Origin: Anaerolineaceae bacterium
GTDB lineage: Bacteria; Chloroflexota; Anaerolineae; Anaerolineales; Anaerolineaceae
Length of the DNA stretch: 64,000 nucleotides
NCBI GenBank assembly: GCA_016927865.1
Contig: JAFGLU010000117.1
Span: forward strand, 20,762 to 84,761
Direction: 5' to 3'
Position numbers and translations under genes: made by a program. Each line of letters begins with the position of its first letter. Positions within the stretch are counted from its first letter, which is position 1. The notes under the pieces are model-generated. The model was not told where the DNA came from. It saw nothing but the letters and a program-made list of their open reading frames with translations, and did no database searches. Of this stretch, positions 9,449-18,589 are shown one piece after another.

Positions 9449-10968
9449 AACATGCAAACCTCGAGAGGCTGGCGGCTACCGTGTTGCCCAGCCTGAAGAA
9501 TGTGTTGTGGATTGGGGCTTTTCTGGGCGCTATTGGCCTGGGGCCGCAGATGATGAATATTGATGGGGACTTGGGGCGGCACCTGACCATCGGTGGCTAT
9601 ATTCTGGACTCCGGCACGGTTCCGCTGGCAGATTTGTTCTCACATACGATGCTTGGAATGGAATTGACTCCTCACGAATGGTTGGCGCAAGCCATTTTTG
9701 CGCTGGCGGAGCGCTGGATGGGGCTGAACGGGGTGGTGCTTGTGACTGCCCTGGTGATCGCGACGGCATTTGCCGTGGTGCTGCGGCGGGCCTTGCGCGA
9801 AGGCAGCGGCATGCTGTCGGCGTTGGGCATGGTCATCCTGGCAGTGGCGACATCGAGCCTGCATTGGCTGACCCGCCCACACGTCTTCACGTTTTTGATG
9901 GTTGCGGTGTGGCTGGATGGTTTGCAGCAACTGCGGCAGGGCAAGCGCGGCGCGCTGGTGTGGATGCCGCTGGTCATGCTGATTTGGGCCAACCTGCACG
10001 GCGCGTTCATCGCGGGTTTCATGCTGTGGCTGATGTACGGCGCGGGGTATGCCTGGGAGCGCTGGGTGGAAAAGCATGCCGATGGCCCCAAGGGCTACGG
10101 GAAGCGCTGGCTGGCGCTTGGGGGCCTGTCGGCCCTGATTACGTTGATCAACCCGGCGGGTGTGAAGCTGTGGACCACCAGCGTGGGTTACCTGGGAAAT
10201 AGTTATCTGGTGAATCACACGGCGGAGTATTTGTCGCCGGATTTTCACGACGCCAGCACCTGGCCGTTCTTATTGATGATCCTGGTGGCGCTGGCCTTGG
10301 CAGGTTTTGCGGGCAAGCGTTGGAAGATGACCGACGCGCTGGTGCTGACCGGCTGGGCAGCGATGGGCTTGTACTCGGTGCGCAATGCGCCGCTGTTTGC
10401 ACTGGCGGCAGCTCCGCTGCTGGCTACGGCGGCGACAGGTTGGCTGAAGGATTTGGGCAAGCGCTTGCGCTGGGCCGACAAACTGCACCGCCTGGACGGG
10501 CGCTTGCTGGCGACCGAATCCAGGCTGCCGGGGTACCTGTGGCCTTTCCTGGCGATCGTCTTAGTCACGGCGGGCTTTTCCAGCGGGGCCAGGCTGGATT
10601 TTGCCCGGACAGGCAACCGCTTTGACCCTGAAGTGTTTCCGGTGGCGGCGGCGGAATGGGTGAAAGCTAACCCGCAAGCAGGGGAGATGTTCAATTATTT
10701 TCCCTGGGGGGGCTATATGCTGCACGAAGCATGGCCCGAGCGGCGCGTGTTCATCGACGGGCAGACCGACTTTTATGGAGCTGATCTGACCCGTGAGTAC
10801 GAAATTGCGCTGACCGCTGCCGAGGGCTGGGAGACGGTTTTGGAGAAATATGAAGTGGCCTGGGTGCTGATGCCGCCTGAGACGCGGCTGGCGAAGGCGT
10901 TAGGGGAACAGGCGAACTGGCAAGAGTTGTATCGTGACGACACGGCGGTAATTTTCCGGCGAGAGTAA
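9445..10968 (+). CDS. Polytopic membrane protein, putative GT-C glycosyltransferase
   Basis: A 507-residue membrane protein. Near the N-terminus a NIDGDLGRHL segment (Asp40, Asp42) occupies the place where GT-C enzymes carry their acidic catalytic residues. A soluble C-terminal domain contains NYFPWGGYMLHEAWP and FIDGQTDFYG. This type of protein is common in Chloroflexota but has no assigned function, so the glycosyltransferase call rests on topology, motif position and neighbours. The ATG overlaps the preceding stop by 4 nt. A very long perfect hairpin ends the transcription unit. Confidence 0.68.
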   Translation: MKHANLERLAATVLPSLKNVLWIGAFLGAIGLGPQMMNIDGDLGRHLTIGGYILDSGTVPLADLFSHTMLGMELTPHEWLAQAIFALAERWMGLNGVVLVTALVIATAFAVVLRRALREGSGMLSALGMVILAVATSSLHWLTRPHVFTFLMVAVWLDGLQQLRQGKRGALVWMPLVMLIWANLHGAFIAGFMLWLMYGAGYAWERWVEKHADGPKGYGKRWLALGGLSALITLINPAGVKLWTTSVGYLGNSYLVNHTAEYLSPDFHDASTWPFLLMILVALALAGFAGKRWKMTDALVLTGWAAMGLYSVRNAPLFALAAAPLLATAATGWLKDLGKRLRWADKLHRLDGRLLATESRLPGYLWPFLAIVLVTAGFSSGARLDFARTGNRFDPEVFPVAAAEWVKANPQAGEMFNYFPWGGYMLHEAWPERRVFIDGQTDFYGADLTREYEIALTAAEGWETVLEKYEVAWVLMPPETRLAKALGEQANWQELYRDDTAVIFRRE

Positions 10969-10988
10969 CGCGGCGTGGGTTGTAGAAA

Positions 10989-11043
10989 TCCGAAATTGAG
11001 GAGAGCGCGGGTGCGAAGCACCCGCGCTCTCCTCAATTTCGGA
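10989..11043. terminator. Perfect 26-bp palindromic hairpin between convergent genes
   Basis: Arms 10989-11014 and 11018-11043 are perfectly complementary with a GAA triloop. It lies between the convergent ends of a glycosyltransferase operon and the nitrilase-family gene, so it probably serves as a bidirectional terminator. It has no T-tract. It shares outer-arm sequence (TTGAGG) and a C-GAA-G/C-TTC-G loop with the hairpins at 41466 and 63938. Confidence 0.65.
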
Positions 11044-11063
11044 GTCTTTCTCAAGCAGGGAAG

Positions 11064-11843
11064 TTAGTAAAACTCGGGGCGGCGGTCGGCGAAGACTGGC
11101 AAGGCGCGCCGGGCGCGTTCGATTTGATCGGTATCAATCTCGGCACTGACCAGTTCTTCCTCGGTGGCCGAACCTTCAGCCAGACATTCTCCCCACGGCG
11201 AGATGACGGCGCTGTCGCCGCCGAAGAGCGCATCTCCGCTGGGGCCGACACAGTTGCAGGCGAAGGTGAAGCACAGGTTTTCAATCGCTCGCGCTCGCAG
11301 CAAGGTTTGCCAGTGAACCAGGCGGCGCGCAGGCCATTCGGCGCTGAGAGCCAGCGCAACGGCTCCGTCCAATGCGTATCGACGGAACAACTCGGGGAAG
11401 CGCAGGTCGTAACACACCGCCAGACCGGTGGCCCCCCAGGAGGCTGAGACGATCTCGCGCTTGTCTCCGGAAAGCAAGTACCGATCCTCGTCCATGGGGG
11501 CAAAAAGGTGAATTTTCCGGTAGAAGACGGGCTCGGGCAGGTCGGGGGCTACCCAGGCAAACGAGTTGTAGATGCCCTCGGGGGTGCTTTCCAGAAGGGA
11601 GCCGCCGATAGTGAGATCCAGTTGCCGGGATAGGCGGCTGAGTTCGGCGAGAATTTCGGGCGTGACGGCGGCATGGCGAGCGACCTCGGGCAGATCGTAG
11701 CCACAGGGCCACAATTCGGGTAGCAAGACGAGTTTGCTGCCGCGCCGGGCCGCTTCGGCAATCATTTGCGTGGCCACACGCAGGTTGGATGGGATATCTC
11801 CTAATTGAATGTGGAGTTGGGCCAAGGCGATCGAGAATTTCAT
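11064..11843 (-). CDS. Nitrilase-superfamily C-N hydrolase (omega-amidase-like)
   Basis: A 259-residue cytosolic amidohydrolase. The catalytic Glu-Lys-Cys triad is visible: Glu43 in LLPELW, Lys110 in FYRKIHLF, and Cys144 in AVCYDLRFPE. The CYDLRFPE context is typical of the omega-amidase/Nit2-like and related amidase branches, which hydrolyse small amides. I place the start at the ATG at 11843, which begins the family's usual MKFSIALAQ and has GGAGG about 6 nt upstream. The frame stays open far upstream but has no family similarity there. It is divergent from the GT2 gene and opposed to the surrounding glycosyltransferases. Confidence 0.88.
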   Translation of the reverse strand: MKFSIALAQLHIQLGDIPSNLRVATQMIAEAARRGSKLVLLPELWPCGYDLPEVARHAAVTPEILAELSRLSRQLDLTIGGSLLESTPEGIYNSFAWVAPDLPEPVFYRKIHLFAPMDEDRYLLSGDKREIVSASWGATGLAVCYDLRFPELFRRYALDGAVALALSAEWPARRLVHWQTLLRARAIENLCFTFACNCVGPSGDALFGGDSAVISPWGECLAEGSATEEELVSAEIDTDQIERARRALPVFADRRPEFY

Positions 11844-11878
11844 CGAGCCTCCGTAAGGTTGGAAGGGCAGCTTTTCGC

Positions 11879-11884
11879 TATAAT
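11879..11884 (+). promoter_or_regulatory. -10 element (TATAAT) for the GT2 gene
   Basis: A perfect TATAAT ends 18 nt before the ATG at 11903, implying a leader of roughly 10-12 nt without a ribosome binding site. A TTGGAA at 11859-11864 is a poor -35 candidate because the spacing is only 14. Confidence 0.5.
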
Positions 11885-11902
11885 AAATACAGAGCGTGAA
11901 CA

Positions 11903-12646
11903 ATGAACTATATTTTACTACCGGCGTACAACGAAGAAAAAGATTTGCCTCCCTTGCTTGAGCGGGTGGAAGCGGCGATGGCAGGCCAGGACTACCATGT
12001 TTTGGTGGTGAACGATGGCAGCCAGGATGCCACCCTTTCCATCGCGCGGCTGTGGGCTGAACGAATGCCACTGACGGTTTTAGATCATGGGGTGAACAAG
12101 GGGTTAGGCCAGGCCATGCTGACGGGCTTGACCCATGCAGCAGAGGTAGCCGGGCAGGATGACCTGGTGGTGGCAATGGACGCGGACAATACACACGACC
12201 CGGCTTTGATCCTGCGCATGGCCGAGCAGATCCGGGCTGGAAGCGACGTGGTCATTGCTTCGCGCTATACGCCAGGCGGGGAGGAGATTGGGCTCGCGCC
12301 AATCCGAAAGGTGCTGAGCCGGGGGGCCAGCTTCCTGCTGCGTTTGTTCTTCCCGATTCGCGGGGCGCTGGACTATACTTGCGGATTCCGCGCCTATACG
12401 GTGGCCATCCTGCGCCGAGCCTTTGCGCGTTTTGGGAAAGAAGGGCTGATCGAAGAGAGCGGGTTCACCTGTATGGCAGAATTGCTGATCAAGTTGAGCC
12501 TGATAGGCGCCAGGGTTGGCGAAGCGCCGTTGGTATTGCGCTACGATCTGAAATCGGGAAAAAGCAAGATGAAATTCGCCCGCACGATTTGGCGATATGG
12601 TGTTTTAATTGCCCGATTGAAGAAGTTGAAACCTGACCTTGCATAG
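11903..12646 (+). CDS. GT2 glycosyltransferase, polyprenyl-phosphate mannose synthase-like
   Basis: A 247-residue family 2 glycosyltransferase. It starts LLPAYNEEKDLPPLLE, followed by VVNDGSQD and the metal-binding AMDADNTHDP (Asp93, Asp95). The closing part (DYTCGFRAYT, EESGFTCMAELLIKL) matches dolichol/polyprenyl-phosphate hexose synthases. The predicted reaction is transfer of a sugar, classically mannose from GDP-mannose, to a polyprenyl phosphate on the inner membrane face. That product is the donor used by GT-C enzymes, which fits the seven membrane glycosyltransferases around it. It lacks C-terminal membrane segments. An 8-nt gap leads to the GT87 gene. Confidence 0.85.
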   Translation: MNYILLPAYNEEKDLPPLLERVEAAMAGQDYHVLVVNDGSQDATLSIARLWAERMPLTVLDHGVNKGLGQAMLTGLTHAAEVAGQDDLVVAMDADNTHDPALILRMAEQIRAGSDVVIASRYTPGGEEIGLAPIRKVLSRGASFLLRLFFPIRGALDYTCGFRAYTVAILRRAFARFGKEGLIEESGFTCMAELLIKLSLIGARVGEAPLVLRYDLKSGKSKMKFARTIWRYGVLIARLKKLKPDLA

Positions 12647-12654
12647 GAAGGGAC

Positions 12655-13899
12655 ATGAGGAAACAGCAACAAGCACTGATTGTATCGATCGTGTTGGTGA
12701 TCCTGTTGATTGGGCTGGCCGCAGGCATGACCTGGGCGAATTACAGGTATTCGCAGTCGAGCCCTGGGGGAAACGATTTCCTGGTTTATTGGATGACTAC
12801 ACGGAATATCTTTGAAGAGGGCCTCAGCCCTTACAGCGCAGAGTCGAGGTTGCGCGTGCAAGAGTTTGCCTACGGGCGGGCGGCCAAAGCGGGTGAGCAC
12901 GAGATGGGCATGGCCTATCCGTTGTATTCGGTGGCTTTGTTTGCGCCTTTCACCCTGGCAAAGGATTTTGATTTGGCCCGTGCTTTGTGGATGACCGTTC
13001 TTGAAGCGGCATTGATCGGGCTGGCTTTGTTGAGCCCGCGGATCATGCGCTGGAAGCCTGCGCCGTGGATGATGGCGCTACTGATTATCTTTTCGCTGTT
13101 ATGGTATTTTGGCTTGCGCGCCTTGATCAACGGTAACGCAGTCATTCTGGTGGCACTGTGCCTGGCAGGGGGCTTGCTGGCAATGCGCGGCGGGCATGAC
13201 GAACTGGCAGGCGTGTTGTTTGCCTTCTCCACCATCAAACCACAGGTGGTGGTTGTGGTGCTGGCCTGGATCATGATTTGGGGTTTCAAGCAACGGCGCT
13301 GGCGGATGGTGGGGTGGTTAGTTGGTACCGTGGTGCTGCTTTCGGGCAGCGCAATGCTGATCATGCCGGACTGGATCTTGCAAAACTTAGGCGAGGTGCT
13401 GCGTTACCCCGAGTACAACCCACCCGGAAATCCGGCAGCGGTGTTCGCGGAGTGGTGGCCGAATTTCGGCGAGCGACTGGGCTGGGCTCTGTCTGCGGTG
13501 GTGGGATTGGTGATGCTGGCGGAATGGTGGACAAACCGGAAGAGAGATATACGGGCGTTCTTGTGGGTCACCGCCTTGACGCTGGTCATCTCGCCGTGGA
13601 TTGGCATCCAGACCGACCCTGGTAACCTGGTGGTGTTGTTCGTGCCGCTGGTGGTGGTGTTTGCGTTGTTGGCTGAACGCTCCCCGCGCGGGGTGGCGGT
13701 AATTTTGCCCCTTGTACTGCTCATTCTGATGGTTGGTCTGTGGGTGATCTTTCTGAATACCATCGAGTACAACGGTCAACCCGAGCAGAGTTCGATCATG
13801 TTCTTCCCGCTGCCCACATTCTTGCTCATCCTACTCTATTGGGTGCGTTATTGGGCGGTGAAGCCGCTAAAGTTCTGGTCGGAACAAGTGGATATCTAG
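12655..13899 (+). CDS. GT87-family (DUF2029) membrane glycosyltransferase
   Basis: A 414-residue polytopic protein with the GT87 pattern: a single Asp (Asp41) in GGNDFLVYW after the first membrane helix, YPLYSVALFAPF, and GNAVILVALCLAGG. It also has FSTIKPQ, the family's conserved KPQ near the middle. The family includes mycobacterial PimE, a polyprenyl-phosphomannose-dependent mannosyltransferase. It follows the polyprenyl-phosphate-sugar synthase by 8 nt, so the two are probably co-transcribed and functionally linked. GGAAGGGA precedes the ATG. Confidence 0.85.
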   Translation: MRKQQQALIVSIVLVILLIGLAAGMTWANYRYSQSSPGGNDFLVYWMTTRNIFEEGLSPYSAESRLRVQEFAYGRAAKAGEHEMGMAYPLYSVALFAPFTLAKDFDLARALWMTVLEAALIGLALLSPRIMRWKPAPWMMALLIIFSLLWYFGLRALINGNAVILVALCLAGGLLAMRGGHDELAGVLFAFSTIKPQVVVVVLAWIMIWGFKQRRWRMVGWLVGTVVLLSGSAMLIMPDWILQNLGEVLRYPEYNPPGNPAAVFAEWWPNFGERLGWALSAVVGLVMLAEWWTNRKRDIRAFLWVTALTLVISPWIGIQTDPGNLVVLFVPLVVVFALLAERSPRGVAVILPLVLLILMVGLWVIFLNTIEYNGQPEQSSIMFFPLPTFLLILLYWVRYWAVKPLKFWSEQVDI

Positions 13900-13901
13900 T
13901 C

Positions 13902-15422
13902 GTGGAAGCGGCGAAGCGCCTCTTTGATTGGGTGAAGCAACGACCGCTGTGGGTCATTCTGGGGGTAGGCCTACTTATTCGGCTGGTGAACATCCAGTCC
14001 AGACCGATCCAGTATGATGATATGTTCAGTTTCTTCCTTGCGCGGCGTAGTCTGGGAGATATTATTGCCGGGACAGCTGCTGATACTATGCCGCCGCTGT
14101 TTTATTTCATTCTGCATTTTTGGCAAATGATTTCGCAGGAAGTCTGGTTTTTGCGCCTGCTGAGCGTGATCTTCAGCCTGGTGGCGATTGGGCTGCTGTA
14201 TGGACTGACAAGACAGTTGTTTGGCACGCCGACGGCTGCCTGGGCGGCATTTTTGGCGGCGATTTCTCCGTTTCAGTATTACCATGCGCAGGATATTCGT
14301 AATTATTCCTTCTTGCTGGTTACTCAACTAGGCTTCGCCTGGTTTGCCGCGCGGCTGTGGCTGCGCGATCAAGGTGAATTGTCCAGCGGGAAGGAAGGCT
14401 GGGACTGGTTTGTTCTGATTGTTTGCGGGGCAGCCAGCTTGTACACCCATAACATTGCTGTGCTGGCCCTGGGCATGCCAAACCTGTTCTTGCTGTTCAA
14501 GCGGCGCTGGCGTTTGTTCGGAAAACTGGTGCTGGCTCAGGTCGTGATCGTGGCTATCAACCTGCCGTGGCTGATTCTGCTGCCTGAGCAGTTAGCCAAG
14601 GTGCAACGCGCCTGGAGCCTTTGGCGGCCGGGTTTAGCGGACGTTGTCCAGGCGGCGATCATGGTGACGGCTGGACTGCCGCTGCAGGGCGTTTGGCTGG
14701 CCATTGCTGCGCTGTTGACGGTGGAGTCTCTGGCGCTGGTGGTGCTGGTTCTGGCGCGGCAGCGTTCGACGGAGGGCAAAAAGGGCGGGGTGTTGTATCT
14801 GACCTGCTTTGCGTTGGGCTTGCCGGCGGCGATTTTTGTGCTGTCGTACATCGTCAAGCCCATCTTCGTGCCGCGTGGTTTTATCGTGGCGTCGATGACT
14901 TATTATGCGCTGGTGGCAGCGGCAATTGTGAGAGGTTGGGGGAACGGGGCGGGCAAGCTGGTTGCGGCGGGGTTCATCCTTTCGGCGTTGATTGGCCTGC
15001 CCAGCCAGTTTAACTTTGACGGTTTCCCACGTGTCCAGTTGGATAAGGCCACGGCGGCTATCGCGGCCCAGATCCAGCCCGGCGAAGTGGTGGTGCATGA
15101 CAACAAGCTGAGTTACTTCCCGGGGGCGTTTTATGCGCCCGGCTTGCCGCAGGTGTTTGTGGCTGATGAGCCCGGCAGTGGGAACGATACCTTTGCGCCA
15201 GACTCGCAGAAGGCGATGGATATTTTTCCGCAGCCGGATCTGGTAACTGCGGTGGGAGATCATGCAGGGGTGTACTTTGTGGTTTACAGCCGCACGATCG
15301 CCGAATACCAGGCGATGGGCCTGGAGAACCATCCCAGCCTGGATTGGCTAGAGAAGCAGTACACGCCTGTGGGGCGGGAAGTCTTCCGGGATGTGGAGGT
15401 GTACTATTTCGTCCAGCGCTAG
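13902..15422 (+). CDS. GT39/ArnT-like membrane glycosyltransferase
   Basis: A polytopic GT-C protein, 506 residues from the GTG at 13902, two bases after the previous stop. The catalytic acidic pair Asp39-Asp40 (QYDDMFSFFLA) and the later MPPLFYFILHFW are typical of PMT-2 (ArnT-like) proteins. FQYYHAQDIRNYSFLL is also a family hallmark. The frame remains open upstream to 13740, but that extension would overlap the GT87 gene by 160 nt and has no membrane-protein character, so I rejected it. The ribosome binding site is weak and re-initiation after the upstream stop is plausible. Confidence 0.78.
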   Translation: MEAAKRLFDWVKQRPLWVILGVGLLIRLVNIQSRPIQYDDMFSFFLARRSLGDIIAGTAADTMPPLFYFILHFWQMISQEVWFLRLLSVIFSLVAIGLLYGLTRQLFGTPTAAWAAFLAAISPFQYYHAQDIRNYSFLLVTQLGFAWFAARLWLRDQGELSSGKEGWDWFVLIVCGAASLYTHNIAVLALGMPNLFLLFKRRWRLFGKLVLAQVVIVAINLPWLILLPEQLAKVQRAWSLWRPGLADVVQAAIMVTAGLPLQGVWLAIAALLTVESLALVVLVLARQRSTEGKKGGVLYLTCFALGLPAAIFVLSYIVKPIFVPRGFIVASMTYYALVAAAIVRGWGNGAGKLVAAGFILSALIGLPSQFNFDGFPRVQLDKATAAIAAQIQPGEVVVHDNKLSYFPGAFYAPGLPQVFVADEPGSGNDTFAPDSQKAMDIFPQPDLVTAVGDHAGVYFVVYSRTIAEYQAMGLENHPSLDWLEKQYTPVGREVFRDVEVYYFVQR

Positions 15423-16974
15423 GCTGTACGGTGGCCTGTTTGCTGCTGGATTGCTGCTAATGGTACTGGCAGGCATATTGCAGCGCGCGCCGGGATATAT
15501 GGACGCGGAGTACTACTACACTACAGCGCAAGGGGTGGCAGATGGAAGAGGTTTCTGGCAACCTTTTGCGTGGAATTACCTGGACGAGCCCGAGGGTTTA
15601 CCGCAACCTTCTCATACCTATTGGATGCCGCTCGTGTCGCTGCTGGCAGCGGGTGGGTTGATGATGGGCGGGGGTTGGTGGGCGGCGCGGCTGCCTTTGT
15701 GGCTGGTAGCGGCCTGCGTGCCGCCTTTGGCTGCCTGGATGGCGGTCAAGCTGGGCGGGACGAGCAAGGAGATGCTCCTTGCGGGGGTGTTTGCGCTGTT
15801 GCCGGGGTTTTACCTGGCCTACATGCCCACTACCGACGCTTTTGGCCTGTATATGGTTCTGGGTGCTTTAGCAGCATTTGTGGGATGCGGGGAAGGCCGC
15901 CCGCGAATTCGGCTGCTGGCTTACGGCCTGCTGGCCGGGCTGCTGCACCTGACCCGCGCCGATGGCATCTTATGGCTGGGGGGCGGGTTGCTGCTGGCAG
16001 CCTGGCGAGGGCAACTGTGGAAGGGCGGTTTGCGCGAAACCGCCCTGCTGGCGCTGCTGTGCGTGGCGGGGTACCTGCTGCCGATGGGCGCATGGTATGG
16101 TCGCAACTGGCAGGAATGGGGCAGCCTGTTCCCGCCGGGAAACAGCCGCACGTTGTGGCTGACGCAATATGAGGATACGTTCCTCTACCCTGCCGGATTG
16201 CTGACCGCCGAACGCTGGCTGGCGCAGGGTTGGGCAGCGCATTTGGGGGCTATCTGGCGGGCGCTGACGGCCAATTTGCAGACCTTGCTGGCGGTGCAGG
16301 GGCAGGTGGTGCTGCTGCCGTTCGCGGCGCTGGGGTTGTGGCGAGGGCGGCGGAACCCGCTGGTGCGTTTTAGCTTGCTGATGCTGGCACTGACCTTTGT
16401 CTTGATGACGGTTATGTTCCCCTTTGCGGGGACCAACGGCTCCTATTTTCACTCTGGCGCGGCTTTTCAGGCGTTGCTGTGGGCGGCGGCTGCTGTGGGA
16501 ATTCACCCCGCGGCGTTGTGGTATGCTCAACGGCGCAAGCTGGACACCGAAAAGCGCATTGAGCGCTTTGCCATTGTGCTGGCGGTTGTGGTCCTGGTAC
16601 TTATGTCGTCCGGGCTGTATTTGAACCGGGTGGCAGGGGATGGGGGGCAGCAAGCCGGGTGGAACGATGGCTTGGAGAATTACGCGGCCATAGAAGCGGA
16701 ATTGGCACGACAGGGTGCTAAGCCAGGGGATTCGGTGATGGTGAATAATCCGCCGGGTTACTTCCTGGCGAGTGGTCGGACAAGCGTGGTGATCCCTTAT
16801 GGCAGCGAAGCGATGGCAAGGGAGGCTGCACAGCAATACCAGGTGAAGTACTTGATTCTGGAGGCGGCGAATTCGGCGCATTTGGGGGAACTGTATACAC
16901 AGCCTGCCGACAGGCCGGGTTTTGACTACTTGATTACGATTGGGGCAGTACAGATCTATGAATTCAAAGACTGA
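15391..16974 (+). CDS. GT-C membrane glycosyltransferase
   Basis: A 527-residue polytopic protein with an acidic motif MDAEYYY (Asp38, Glu40) after the first helix. It continues with WMPLVSLLAA and LLHLTRADGILWL, a common GT-C pattern in Chloroflexota. The ATG at 15391 overlaps the previous gene by 32 nt. There is no better start for about 25 codons, so either this overlap is real or a non-canonical start is used. It ends in a small soluble domain. It is translated as part of the same operon. Confidence 0.76.
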   Translation: MWRCTISSSARLYGGLFAAGLLLMVLAGILQRAPGYMDAEYYYTTAQGVADGRGFWQPFAWNYLDEPEGLPQPSHTYWMPLVSLLAAGGLMMGGGWWAARLPLWLVAACVPPLAAWMAVKLGGTSKEMLLAGVFALLPGFYLAYMPTTDAFGLYMVLGALAAFVGCGEGRPRIRLLAYGLLAGLLHLTRADGILWLGGGLLLAAWRGQLWKGGLRETALLALLCVAGYLLPMGAWYGRNWQEWGSLFPPGNSRTLWLTQYEDTFLYPAGLLTAERWLAQGWAAHLGAIWRALTANLQTLLAVQGQVVLLPFAALGLWRGRRNPLVRFSLLMLALTFVLMTVMFPFAGTNGSYFHSGAAFQALLWAAAAVGIHPAALWYAQRRKLDTEKRIERFAIVLAVVVLVLMSSGLYLNRVAGDGGQQAGWNDGLENYAAIEAELARQGAKPGDSVMVNNPPGYFLASGRTSVVIPYGSEAMAREAAQQYQVKYLILEAANSAHLGELYTQPADRPGFDYLITIGAVQIYEFKD

Positions 16975-18433
16975 TCGTCTGGCTCCCTGGATCGTTGGGC
17001 TGGCCGCCGCTGTTGCACTGGGGGGGTATTTGTTTGCCTCCGGCAGACTGGAAGGGCCGGGTTTTCCGCTGGATGACGCCTGGATCCATCAAACCTATGC
17101 GCGTAACCTGGCTGAGCGAGGTGAATGGTCATTTGTGGCGGGTCAGACCTCGGGTGGGTCGACAGCGCCGCTGTGGTCGAGCTTGCTTGCGGCAGGGCAT
17201 ATATTGGGTCGTGGGACGCCTTATGCCTGGACATACGTGCTCGGTTTGCTGGGGCTGCTTGGGTTGGGGTTGGCTGGAGAAGGTTTCTTCCGGCGCGAGA
17301 CCGGGCAAGGCGGTTGGCTGCCCTGGGCGGGCATCTTCCTGGCGGGGGAGTGGCATATGGTCTGGGCGGCAGGCTCGGGAATGGAAACGGCCTGGATGGG
17401 GGCGCTGGTGTTGCTGGCCTTGTGGGCGCTGGGCGCTCGAAAACTGCGCTGGGAACTGCTGGGCGTGTTGATTGGTTTTATGGTATGGGTGCGGCCGGAT
17501 GGAATCACGCTGCTTGGGCCGGCATTGCTGGTGCTGGTGTTGGGTTCAAAAAGCTGGGGAGAACGCTGGATGAGCGCGGCCCGGCTGGCAGTAGGAATTG
17601 CGCTGCTGTTCGCCCCTTACTTGTTGTTTAACCATCTGGTGCAGGGAAGCTGGTGGCCGAACACCTTTTACGCCAAGCAGGCCGAATACGCGGCCCTGCA
17701 GACGGCTCCGCTGTTGGCCAGAATTCTTACCGAACTGTCCCTGCCGCTAATTGGAGCCGGGCTGCTGCTGGCGCCTGGTTTTGTCTACTTCGCCTGGGTG
17801 AGCTTGCGCGAAAAGCGCTGGGCCGGATTGGGCGCGGTGCTGTGGTTCCTGGGGTATGCGGGGTTGTATGCCTGGCGACTACCGGCTACTTACCAGTATG
17901 GGCGGTACCTGATGCCGGCCATGCCGGTGTATTTCGTGTGCGGGGTGGTAGGTGTGGCGCTGTTGGTATCCAGAATGCGCGCCGGCCGGGCAGGCCGCCT
18001 GAGCGCCTTGGGGTGGGTGGCGCTAATCGCGGCGCTGTGGGCGGGGTTTTATGGCCTTGGCATGACCCGTTACAGCCAGGATGTGGCTATTATTGAGACG
18101 GAGATGGTCGCGGCGGCGCGCTGGGTGGCGAAGAACACCCCAGAAGATACTTTGATCGCGGCGCATGATATTGGTGCGCTGGGGTATTTTTCCCAAAGGG
18201 ACCTGGTGGATTTGGCCGGGCTGGTTTCGCCCGAGGTTATCCCATTTATACGAGATGAAGCGGAAATTGCCTCGTATCTGGACCAGCGCGGGGTGGCTTA
18301 TTTGATGACGTTTCCGGGGTGGTATTCAAAGTTGCCAGTCGGCCGAGAAATCCTCTGGCAGAGTGAGGGGGAGTATTCACCGCAGGCCGGCGGAGAGAAT
18401 ATGACCATTTACCGCTGGAGACGCTCTGATTAG
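16958..18433 (+). CDS. GT-C membrane glycosyltransferase, AftB-like
   Basis: A 491-residue polytopic protein from the ATG at 16958, which overlaps the previous gene by 17 nt. A TTG at 16940 would add six residues. The acidic pair Asp39-Asp40 (LDDAWIHQTYARN), then TSGGSTAPLWS and MVWVRPDG, resembles the first gene of this block, and both share the late motif DIGALGYFS/GDVGVLGFYT. These two probably use the same kind of lipid-linked donor. It is the last glycosyltransferase of the block. Confidence 0.78.
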   Translation: MNSKTDRLAPWIVGLAAAVALGGYLFASGRLEGPGFPLDDAWIHQTYARNLAERGEWSFVAGQTSGGSTAPLWSSLLAAGHILGRGTPYAWTYVLGLLGLLGLGLAGEGFFRRETGQGGWLPWAGIFLAGEWHMVWAAGSGMETAWMGALVLLALWALGARKLRWELLGVLIGFMVWVRPDGITLLGPALLVLVLGSKSWGERWMSAARLAVGIALLFAPYLLFNHLVQGSWWPNTFYAKQAEYAALQTAPLLARILTELSLPLIGAGLLLAPGFVYFAWVSLREKRWAGLGAVLWFLGYAGLYAWRLPATYQYGRYLMPAMPVYFVCGVVGVALLVSRMRAGRAGRLSALGWVALIAALWAGFYGLGMTRYSQDVAIIETEMVAAARWVAKNTPEDTLIAAHDIGALGYFSQRDLVDLAGLVSPEVIPFIRDEAEIASYLDQRGVAYLMTFPGWYSKLPVGREILWQSEGEYSPQAGGENMTIYRWRRSD

Positions 18434-18447
18434 CTGTAAGAATAGAG

Positions 18448-18483
18448 ACCCGCAAGGGTGTATATTATTTCGACCCTTCGGGT
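18448..18483 (+). terminator. Hairpin after the glycosyltransferase block
   Basis: ACCCGCAAGGGT pairs with ACCCTTCGGGT with one bulged base across a 13-nt AT-rich loop. It lies 14 nt after the stop at 18433. Only a short A-rich run follows, so termination efficiency is uncertain. Confidence 0.5.
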
Positions 18484-18589
18484 GAAAAATGGTTGCCTGT
18501 ATGAACCACTCATAGTATACTTGTTTCGTTCCCGTGTTAAGGTATCACCACTGTTAATTTAATTCCAATTTCGTGGCAGGAGTGTGTCA

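Noticed and set aside
11844..12194. N-terminal extension of the nitrilase-family gene
   Set aside because: It overlaps the divergent promoter and GT2 gene, has no homology, and a good ribosome binding site precedes the ATG at 11843.
13740..13901. Upstream extension of the ArnT-like gene
   Set aside because: It would overlap the GT87 gene by 160 nt, and the sequence is not membrane-like.
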